Below are positions 1-4,942 of a stretch of DNA of 5,205 bases, in pieces. Origin of the DNA: Chloroflexota bacterium (GTDB taxonomy: Bacteria > Chloroflexota > UBA4733); the NCBI GenBank assembly GCA_025980355.1, contig JAICXR010000275.1, positions 1 to 5,205 on the forward strand, in the 5' to 3' direction. Both the position numbers and the translations under genes were made by a program. Below the pieces are notes generated by a model. It ran no database searches. It had not been told where the DNA came from and saw only the letters and a list, made by a program, of their open reading frames with translations. Numbering within the stretch: position 1 is the stretch's first letter; every line of letters starts with the position of its first letter.

Positions 1-113
1 CGGGACTCCAACGTCCCGGCGAGATCAAGCAGCCGCTCAATGCCGTCTCGTCCCAGGTCGTCCACGCCTACAAGATGCTGCACCACATCCTCCCGCCACC
101 ATGGTAGCCGCAT
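1..113 (-). CDS. pyrB: Carbamoyltransferase N-terminus, probably aspartate carbamoyltransferase (partial)
   Basis: Reading the minus strand from ATG at 113 gives 37 codons open to the window edge. The segment QHLVGVDDLGRDGIERLLDL (residues 12-31) resembles the first helix of aspartate carbamoyltransferase, as in E. coli PyrB (KHIISINDLSRDDLN...). That enzyme joins carbamoyl phosphate and aspartate in cytoplasmic pyrimidine synthesis. Ornithine carbamoyltransferase starts similarly and is the main alternative; the diagnostic carbamoyl-phosphate motif (STRTR) lies outside the window. The gene begins 13 nt after the rarA stop, so they are probably co-transcribed. The start is uncertain: ATG 113 has no clear ribosome-binding site, while GTG 83 (residue 11) is preceded by GGGAGG at 89-94 with 5-nt spacing and would give a protein starting just before QHLVG. 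The frame has high third-position GC and no stops, supporting real coding. Family call by recognition only. Confidence 0.55.
   Translation of the reverse strand, partial: MRLPWWREDVVQHLVGVDDLGRDGIERLLDLAGTLES
89..94 (-). promoter_or_regulatory. Shine-Dalgarno GGGAGG favouring a GTG start at 83
   Basis: On the minus strand GGGAGG is followed by 5 nt and then GTG (83-81), in frame with the carbamoyltransferase. The upstream ATG at 113 has no comparable site. If used, this site shortens the protein by ten residues to a start matching the usual length before the conserved first helix. The next GTG upstream (86-84) is only 2 nt from the site and less likely. Confidence 0.4.
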
Positions 114-126
114 TGCACGGCTGTTG

Positions 127-1515
127 TCACCTGGCGTACCCTCGCTCGTCCGCGCCCCGCAGGCGGGACAGCCGCTCCGCCTGTTCGCCCTCCCAGCCCA
201 GGCTGCCGGACCGGTAATAGCGATGGTCGGTCAGGGTTTCCGGCAAATGGTGCTGGGCGACGAAGTGCTCCGGGTGGTCGTGGGCATAGCGGTAGTCGCG
301 GCCGTTGCCCATAGCCCGGTCCAGGGCGGTGACGGCATTCCGCAGGTGCAACGGCACCGGCTGGTTCAGCGTGGCGCGCACGTCGTCAAGCGCCGCCGCG
401 TAGGCGGTCAGCGCCGAGTTGCTCTTGGAGGCCAACGCCAGATAGAGCGTGGCTTCCGTCAGCGGCAGGTAGCCCTCCGGCATGCCGATGTTCTGGACGG
501 CCTGATGCGCCGCCATCGCCAGCGGCAGGGCGTGCGGGTCGGCCAGGCCGATGTCCTCGCTCGCCAACAGCACCAACCGCCGGGCGACGAACAGCGGGTC
601 TTCGCCCGCCTCCAGCATGCGGGCCAGCCAGTAGACGGCGGCATCCGGATCGGAGCCGCGCACGCTCTTGATGAAGGCGGAGATCACCTGGTAGTGCTGA
701 TCACCGGCCCGGTCGTAGAGCAGCGCGCGCTGTTGCAACGCCTCTTCGACCGCCGCCTTGTCGATCTGCCGAACCCCCGCGGCATCGGGCGGGGTGGCGG
801 CGACCGCCGACTCCAGGGCATTGAGGGCGACGCGGGCATCGCCGTTGGCCATCGCCACCAGATGGCGCAAGGCGTCGTCCACCAGGGTAACCTGTTCCCC
901 GCCCAGCCCATGTTCCTTGTCGGCCAGGGCACGCCGAATCAACCGCTCCACGGCGGCATCATCCAGCGCTTCCAGTCGAAAGACCCGGCAGCGCGACAGG
1001 AGGGCGGCGTTCACGGAAAAGCTGGGATTCTCGGTGGTGGCGCCGATCAGCGTCAGGAGGCCGCTCTCCACCACCGGCAACACGGCATCTTGCTGGGCCT
1101 TGTTGAAGCGGTGAATCTCGTCGACGAAGAGGATGGTGCGCCGGTTGCTGGTCGCCCGGGCGGTGCGCGCCGTGTCCGCCGCCCGGCGCAGTTCGGCCAC
1201 GCCGGCCGAGACGGCGCTGACACGAATGAACTGCGCCTGGGTGCTGCGGGCGATGACCTCCGCTAAGGTCGTCTTGCCGCTGCCCGGCGGCCCCCAGAGG
1301 ATGATCGAGCCGAGCGTATCCTGCTCAATCGCCCGGCGCAGCATGCGACCCGACCCGATCAGGCGCTCCTGTCCGGCGAACTCGTCGAGGGTGCGTGGGC
1401 GCATCCGGGCCGCCAGCGGCGCGGCGGCGCTGTCCTCGATCCGGTCGACGACCGGTCCCATGTCCATCAGCGCCGGTTGCTCGGCCAGCGCCCGTGGCGC
1501 CCGGGGCGTGGCCAT
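127..1515 (-). CDS. rarA: Replication-associated recombination protein A (RarA/MgsA AAA+ ATPase)
   Basis: A 462-aa cytoplasmic AAA+ ATPase of the RarA/MgsA/WRNIP1 family, which acts at stalled replication forks and is related to clamp-loader subunits. Visible motifs, in order: the N-terminal RPRTLDEFAGQE box (39-50); Walker A GPPGSGKTT (75-83); Walker B ILFVDEIHRF (128-137); sensor 1 IGATTENPSF (157-166); arginine finger in LLSRCRVF (R175); sensor 2 in GDARVALNALE (R228). The C-terminal MgsA tetramerisation domain follows, with YDRAGDQHYQVISAFIKSVRGSDPDA (267 on), the LASEDIGLADP segment (317-327) and HFVAQHHLPE near the end. Length is slightly above the usual 420-450 aa because of an N-terminal extension of about 20 residues. 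ATG 1515 is chosen because GGAGG (1523-1527) precedes it by 7 nt. The carbamoyltransferase follows 13 nt downstream. A possible -10 (TAAAGT, 1621-1626, minus) lies upstream but lacks a convincing -35. Confidence 0.96.
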   Translation of the reverse strand: MATPRAPRALAEQPALMDMGPVVDRIEDSAAAPLAARMRPRTLDEFAGQERLIGSGRMLRRAIEQDTLGSIILWGPPGSGKTTLAEVIARSTQAQFIRVSAVSAGVAELRRAADTARTARATSNRRTILFVDEIHRFNKAQQDAVLPVVESGLLTLIGATTENPSFSVNAALLSRCRVFRLEALDDAAVERLIRRALADKEHGLGGEQVTLVDDALRHLVAMANGDARVALNALESAVAATPPDAAGVRQIDKAAVEEALQQRALLYDRAGDQHYQVISAFIKSVRGSDPDAAVYWLARMLEAGEDPLFVARRLVLLASEDIGLADPHALPLAMAAHQAVQNIGMPEGYLPLTEATLYLALASKSNSALTAYAAALDDVRATLNQPVPLHLRNAVTALDRAMGNGRDYRYAHDHPEHFVAQHHLPETLTDHRYYRSGSLGWEGEQAERLSRLRGADERGYAR

Positions 1516-1673
1516 CGTGCGTCCTCCCTGCAGCTACCCGCGCCGACCCACGGCCGTCACGAGCTTCCATGCTACCGTGCCGGACCATCCCGCTACGGCT
1601 GCTCGGGCTCTCCTACCGGGACTTTACGTTACCCCGGCCGGCCCGGTTGCGTTGCGTCGGTGGGAGTTGCCAG

Positions 1674-1697
1674 GGCCGGGGCGCGGGCGTCCCGGCC
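1674..1697. repeat. GC-rich perfect inverted repeat between dehydrogenase and rarA
   Basis: GGCCGGG (1674-1680) and CCCGGCC (1691-1697) form a perfect 7-bp stem around a 10-nt loop. It lies about 40 nt beyond the dehydrogenase stop and about 160 nt before the rarA start, so it could help end or process the dehydrogenase transcript. Neither strand has a T-run after it, so it is not a standard intrinsic terminator. In GC-rich DNA such stems also arise by chance. The rest of the 1516-1737 gap shows only the rarA ribosome-binding site, a CCGGCCGG palindrome at 1634-1641 and an AT-richer patch at about 1707-1727. Confidence 0.35.
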
Positions 1698-1737
1698 GTG
1701 CCCTTGCGAAAACGCTAATGATAAGATCCTGGCTCTC

Positions 1738-2844
1738 CTATACCGCGCTCGGGTTGCCCGCCAAGGGCGGCTCGCCCCGGCGGTTGGCCAGCGTCGTCGG
1801 CCGCAGGTCGTAGAGGGTCTCGTCGCCCCGGAAGAAGCGCTCCAACTCGTCGACCATGAGCGCGAAGAAGCGCGTGCGGCTGGCGGCGGTGACCCCGGCG
1901 ATATGCGGCGTTAGAAAGACGTTCGGCAACCGTTTGATCGGGCTATCGGCGGGTATCGGCTCGGGATCGAAGACGTCGAGCCCCGCCACAATGTCGCCTC
2001 GTTGCAGGCGCCGGATCAAGGCGTCCGGGTCGACGATCGGGCCGCGGGAGACATTCACAAAGGCCGTCCCCGCGCGTAGGAGGTCTAGCTCGCGCTGGCC
2101 GATCATGCGGCGCGTCCGGGGCGTGAGCGGCGCCAGGCACACCACGACATCGGAGGCGCTGAAGACGCGGTCCAACGACGTCAAGGTGAAACCAAGGGCA
2201 TCCGGGATCTCCTTCGGGAGATAGGGATCGTGGACGAAGATCGGGCAACGAAATGGCTGCAGGAAGCTGATCAAGCGGCGACCGATGTGCCCGCAACCGA
2301 TCAGGCCGACCGTCTTTCCGAATAGCTCGCCGTGTTGATGTCCGAAGTCCGATGTCGGGCGCCTATACGCTTCCGGGGCGACCATGTGCCGGAACTGCTC
2401 GCCGGCATTGCGGAGGCTGATGAGGATCAGCGCCAGCGCCCATTCCGCCACCGGGTACGAGGACCCATTGGTCGTGTCGACGGTGCGGATGCCCCGTTGC
2501 CAGGCGGCTTCGGCATCCAGCCGGCCGGCAAAGCGGTCGCCCTCCAGGTCGCCCAGGAAGCGCAAGCGGGGAGCGGAATCGAGCACGCCCTGGGTGATAC
2601 GCGGCGCCCCGTGGCACACCACTATGGCGTCGGCATCCCGGACCGCCTCGACCAGCCGGAGGAGGCCGGGCGTCGGCCCGCGGTCGCCCGCTCCGTCCCT
2701 CTCCTCGGCGGCCAACCAGCGCCAGGTGGCGAACGTTGCCAGGCGCTCCAAATCGGCCGGGGCCAGGTAGCTATCGTGCGTCGCCTGGTTGCAAACGATC
2801 AGCACGTGCGGCCGAACGGTTTCGATGCTGCCCCCCTTCGTCAC
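1738..2844 (-). CDS. D-isomer-specific 2-hydroxyacid dehydrogenase (NAD-dependent)
   Basis: A 368-aa cytoplasmic oxidoreductase interconverting a 2-hydroxyacid and its 2-keto acid with NAD(H). The Rossmann motif GCGHIG (183-188) lies in VGLIGCGHIGRR. D206, at the end of the next strand (IFVHDPY), suggests NAD preference. The catalytic triad of the family is present: Arg267 (NVSRGPIVD), Glu295 (DVFDPEPIP) and His314 (LTPHIAG). The NGSSYPVAEWAL segment (126-137) is the usual hinge before the nucleotide domain. Length is somewhat above the usual 310-340 aa, with a longer N-terminal catalytic domain and a C-terminal tail. Substrate cannot be read from the sequence; phosphoglycerate, glyoxylate/hydroxypyruvate and sugar-acid dehydrogenases share these motifs. 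It starts 26 nt after the amidohydrolase stop, indicating an operon. The start is GTG with no strong ribosome-binding site, and an out-of-frame ATG with a better upstream site lies 10 nt before it. Confidence 0.93.
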   Translation of the reverse strand: MTKGGSIETVRPHVLIVCNQATHDSYLAPADLERLATFATWRWLAAEERDGAGDRGPTPGLLRLVEAVRDADAIVVCHGAPRITQGVLDSAPRLRFLGDLEGDRFAGRLDAEAAWQRGIRTVDTTNGSSYPVAEWALALILISLRNAGEQFRHMVAPEAYRRPTSDFGHQHGELFGKTVGLIGCGHIGRRLISFLQPFRCPIFVHDPYLPKEIPDALGFTLTSLDRVFSASDVVVCLAPLTPRTRRMIGQRELDLLRAGTAFVNVSRGPIVDPDALIRRLQRGDIVAGLDVFDPEPIPADSPIKRLPNVFLTPHIAGVTAASRTRFFALMVDELERFFRGDETLYDLRPTTLANRRGEPPLAGNPSAV

Positions 2845-2870
2845 TGGGCCCCATGGTTTCCCTGACCGCG

Positions 2871-3719
2871 TTAGGAGCGACGTTCGCTCAGCAGGCGGTG
2901 CAGCGTGCCACCCAGGATACGCTCCTTGTGCTCTGCCGGGACGAACGGACAGTGGCGCCGGAAGGCTTCCAACGCCTGCTGGTACGTCATCGCTTTCCGA
3001 ACCACAGGATAGTCCGATCCCCAGCAGAGGCGATCGGGCCCGAACGCTTCATACAATTGCTGGACAACCGGGGCGCAGTCCGCGTAGGGATACTCCCAGG
3101 ACACGGCGGAGACGTAGTGGAAGCCCGACAGTTTGACGAAGATGTTCGGCACTGCCGCCGAGCGCAGGACCTCCGCCAACCTCGGTTGGGGCGGCGGCTC
3201 GCCGGCGCGTACCCCGGCCATGTGATGGCACAGGAACGGAATCGCGGGGAATCGTTCCGCCACCTGGCGTAGGACCGGGTGCAGGCCCGGCGAGCAAGCC
3301 AGGCTGACGATCTGCCGCAAGCGGTCGGCCGTCCGAAAGAAGGCCGTTCCTTCTTCGCCAAGGAACCAGGCGCCGTCGTCGCCTCCCTTGACGTAGTGGG
3401 TGAAGCCAACGTGCCCATAGCGCGCGACACTCTCCTCCAACCGTCGCGCCGCCCCCGCCGTATGGTACTTCTCCGTCCAGGAGCAATCGACATCGGCGAA
3501 CTGATGCAGGCGGTTCGGGTAGCGCCGGACGCAGCCGGCCACATAGTCGTTGTTGTCGGCGTTATGGTCGATGCGCGCGGCCACGAGCACGGCCTGGTCG
3601 ACGCCGTGCTGATCCATTTCGAAGAGCAACTGCTCCACGGTCCCCCGGCTGGTCGGGTCCGGCACCGCCGGCTGGTAGGGCCAGGTACGCCAGGCGTGAC
3701 AGTGCGCGTCGATGATCAT
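2871..3719 (-). CDS. Amidohydrolase-2 family metal-dependent hydrolase (COG3618/PF04909-like)
   Basis: A 282-aa predicted TIM-barrel hydrolase of the amidohydrolase superfamily, without a signal peptide and so cytoplasmic. The N-terminal metal-binding HxH is IIDAHCHAW (His6, His8). A second histidine site is FLCHHMAG (His165/His166), FVKLSGF (194-200) is the conserved strand before the late barrel, and LCWGSDYPV carries the catalytic/metal Asp236. Length fits the family (270-300 aa). Relatives hydrolyse sugar lactones, 2-pyrone-4,6-dicarboxylate or decarboxylate aromatic acids; the substrate here cannot be assigned. Pairing with a 2-hydroxyacid dehydrogenase suggests catabolism of a sugar acid, lactone or similar compound, which is inference. 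ATG 3719 is supported by the very N-terminal HxH and by AGGGG 4 nt upstream. It is the first gene of the probable two-gene unit with the dehydrogenase. Confidence 0.92.
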   Translation of the reverse strand: MIIDAHCHAWRTWPYQPAVPDPTSRGTVEQLLFEMDQHGVDQAVLVAARIDHNADNNDYVAGCVRRYPNRLHQFADVDCSWTEKYHTAGAARRLEESVARYGHVGFTHYVKGGDDGAWFLGEEGTAFFRTADRLRQIVSLACSPGLHPVLRQVAERFPAIPFLCHHMAGVRAGEPPPQPRLAEVLRSAAVPNIFVKLSGFHYVSAVSWEYPYADCAPVVQQLYEAFGPDRLCWGSDYPVVRKAMTYQQALEAFRRHCPFVPAEHKERILGGTLHRLLSERRS

Positions 3720-3770
3720 CTGTCCCCTGCTCTTTCAAGCCCTTCAACCTGGACGTTGGGATCAGGCGAG

Positions 3771-3799
3771 ATGCTAGCGCGGAACCGGACGCTTGGGAA
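3771..3799 (-). promoter_or_regulatory. Candidate promoter for the amidohydrolase-dehydrogenase unit
   Basis: On the minus strand TTCCCA (3794-3799) and TAGCAT (3771-3776) are separated by exactly 17 nt, matching the -35 and -10 consensus at 4 of 6 positions each. The transcript would start about 45 nt before ATG 3719, leaving room for the AGGGG ribosome-binding site. It lies in the only divergent intergenic region of the window, shared with the plus-strand Rpn gene. No operator-like palindrome is evident. Confidence 0.3.
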
Positions 3800-3835
3800 G
3801 ACGAGGCCGGGTGCCCGCACTGCCCGTCCGTGCCC

Positions 3836-3841
3836 TACACT
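3836..3841 (+). promoter_or_regulatory. -10 element TACACT positioned for a leaderless Rpn transcript
   Basis: TACACT fits the TANNNT pattern and is separated from ATG 3848 by the 6 nt GGGCCC. Transcription starting about 7 nt after the -10 would begin at the A of the start codon, giving a leaderless mRNA. No Shine-Dalgarno sequence precedes this ATG, which agrees with leaderless translation. No good -35 is visible. This supports ATG 3848 over GTG 3830, which lies upstream of the -10 element. Confidence 0.45.
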
Positions 3842-3847
3842 GGGCCC

Positions 3848-4834
3848 ATGAGCGATGAGACGACGCCAACCGCCGACTACGACAGCCCGTGGAAGGAGGC
3901 GCTGGCGCGCTACCTGCCCGACGCCTTCGCCCTCCTCTTCCCGGAGGTCCGCACGCAGATTGACTGGCGGCGGGGTTACACGCTGCTGGACAAGGAGTTG
4001 CATCAAGTTACGCGAGATGCCGACCTCGGCCGCCGCCTGGCCGACACGCTTGTCAAGGTCTGGCGGACGGACGGGACGGACGCCTGGGTGCTGATCCACA
4101 TCGAGGTGCAGGGCCAGCCGGAACGCGACTTCGCCCGGCGCATGTTCGTGTACTATTATCGCGTCTTCGACCACTACGAGCGCCCGATCATGAGCGTGGC
4201 GATCCTGGGCGACGAGCAGCCCGACTGGCGACCAGGCCGCTTCGGGCAGGAACTGTGGGGCTGCGCGGTGGAGTTGCGCTACCCCGTGGTCAAGCTGCTC
4301 GACTGGAAGGCGCGGGAGGCGCAACTGGCGGCAAGCGCGAACCCGTTCGCGGTGGTGGTGCGCGCCCACCTGGCGGCGCAGGCGACCGGGAGGGATGTGG
4401 CGGCCCGGAGCCGGGCGAAGCTGGGATTGATCCGGGGGCTGTACGAGCGGGGGTACGGGCGCGAGCAGATCCTGGAGCTGTTCCGGCTGATCGACTGGTT
4501 GATGGCCCTGCCGGCGGAGCAGGAGCGGCTCTTGTGGCAGGAGATTGCACAGATCGAGGAGGAACGACGGATGCCCTACATCACCAGCGTGGAACGCATC
4601 GGCCAGGAGCGCGGCGAACAGATCGGCCGGGAACGCGGCGAACAGATCGGCCGCCTCGATGGGGAACGGGCGATGCTGCGCCGGATGGTCCAAGGTCGCT
4701 TCGGAAGTGTCCCGGAGTCACTTGGGCGCACTATCGATGACGCCGACGAGGAGCGGCTCGGGGAACTGGCCGACCGGGTCGGCGCTGCGTCGTCGCTGGC
4801 AGACCTTGACTCGGCGCCGCACCAAGGGGAGTAG
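3848..4834 (+). CDS. Rpn-family PD-(D/E)XK nuclease / putative transposase with DUF4351-like C-terminus
   Basis: A 328-aa protein of the Rpn/YhgA-like family (often labelled transposase or DUF4351 protein). Family members are DNA endonucleases that promote RecA-independent recombination, and some act as toxic antiphage proteins. Layout: N-terminal helical entry (PWKEALARYLPDAFALLFPE, 14-33); nuclease core with LADTLVKV (Asp66) and VLIHIEVQGQ (Glu86, Gln88), where Gln takes the place of the catalytic Lys as is usual in this family; the helix FARRMFVYYYRVFDHY (95-110); a helical middle (YERGYGREQILELF, 199-212); three 8-residue repeats (251-274) likely forming a charged helix; and a DUF4351-like tail (about 275-320, RRMVQGRFGSVPE). 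ATG 3848 is preferred because a -10 element sits 6 nt upstream; GTG 3830 would add six residues. It is the only plus-strand gene here, divergent from the amidohydrolase and convergent with the kinase remnant, suggesting an acquired accessory gene. Active-site assignments are by motif recognition, not alignment. Confidence 0.9.
   Translation: MSDETTPTADYDSPWKEALARYLPDAFALLFPEVRTQIDWRRGYTLLDKELHQVTRDADLGRRLADTLVKVWRTDGTDAWVLIHIEVQGQPERDFARRMFVYYYRVFDHYERPIMSVAILGDEQPDWRPGRFGQELWGCAVELRYPVVKLLDWKAREAQLAASANPFAVVVRAHLAAQATGRDVAARSRAKLGLIRGLYERGYGREQILELFRLIDWLMALPAEQERLLWQEIAQIEEERRMPYITSVERIGQERGEQIGRERGEQIGRLDGERAMLRRMVQGRFGSVPESLGRTIDDADEERLGELADRVGAASSLADLDSAPHQGE
4556..4562 (+). promoter_or_regulatory. 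Strong internal Shine-Dalgarno GAGGAGG within the Rpn gene
   Basis: GAGGAGG ends 8 nt before an in-frame ATG at 4571. It is the closest match to the anti-Shine-Dalgarno sequence found before any candidate start in this window, whereas the full-length Rpn start has none. The bases also encode Glu-Glu-Glu/Arg of the helical linker, so an incidental match is possible. No convincing internal promoter (-35/-10) was found in the preceding 80 nt, so translation from the full-length mRNA is the simplest possibility. Confidence 0.55.
4571..4834 (+). CDS. Candidate intragenic RpnS-like small protein (C-terminal 87 aa of the Rpn nuclease)
   Basis: Translation from the internal ATG (Met242 of the full-length protein) gives 87 aa, MPYITSVERIGQERGEQ onward, in the same frame and with the same stop. 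It omits the nuclease core and contains only the three 8-residue repeats and the DUF4351-like tail. In E. coli, Rpn genes are known to contain an internal start producing a C-terminal small protein that blocks the toxic full-length nuclease. The position, frame and strong GAGGAGG site here match that arrangement. It is therefore a candidate self-encoded antitoxin, probably acting by binding the matching region of the nuclease. Existence as a separate protein is inferred from the ribosome-binding site alone. Confidence 0.42.
   Translation: MPYITSVERIGQERGEQIGRERGEQIGRLDGERAMLRRMVQGRFGSVPESLGRTIDDADEERLGELADRVGAASSLADLDSAPHQGE
4598..4669 (+). repeat. Three tandem 24-bp units encoding 8-residue repeats in the Rpn protein
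   Basis: Units at 4598-4621, 4622-4645 and 4646-4669 encode IGQERGEQ, IGRERGEQ and IGRLDGER. The first two differ at only two bases; the third is more diverged but keeps the ATCGGCC start and the glycine/glutamate pattern. The unit is a multiple of three, so gain or loss by slippage keeps the frame and changes linker length. Charged glycine-containing repeats of this kind are common between the nuclease core and tail in the family. They lie inside the proposed small internal protein. Confidence 0.85.
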
Positions 4835-4942
4835 GAAGCGCAACCCGTGGTTGGCTGACCAAGCTGGCCCCACGGATATCTCCAGCCGTTTCCGGTTGGC
4901 GTCCACCCGGGCGTAACCGCCATCGCTCAGCGACCTGGTGCT

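Noticed and set aside
40..1266. 408-aa open frame on the plus strand opposite rarA
   Set aside because: It lies antisense to a gene with full AAA+ motifs, has no recognisable domain and is the usual shadow of GC-rich codon bias.
1133..1813. 226-aa plus-strand open frame crossing the rarA start and the intergenic gap
   Set aside because: Low-complexity Arg/Ala/Pro composition, overlaps two well-supported minus-strand genes, and no ribosome-binding site stands out.
2736..3272. 178-aa plus-strand open frame, with others nearby at 2332-2865 and 3279-3851
   Set aside because: All are antisense to the dehydrogenase and amidohydrolase, which carry complete catalytic motifs.
3830..3847. Upstream GTG start for the Rpn gene
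   Set aside because: It would lie upstream of the TACACT -10 element and has no ribosome-binding site; ATG 3848 fits the promoter geometry better.
3716..4693. 325-aa minus-strand open frame opposite the Rpn gene
   Set aside because: Its Leu/Asp/His/Gln-rich, Pro-rich composition is typical of the reverse of a coding strand, and the plus strand carries the recognisable nuclease motifs.
4845..4875. Inverted repeat CCGTGG/CCACGG after the Rpn stop as a terminator
   Set aside because: Only 6 bp with a 19-nt loop and no T-run, so it is too weak to call.
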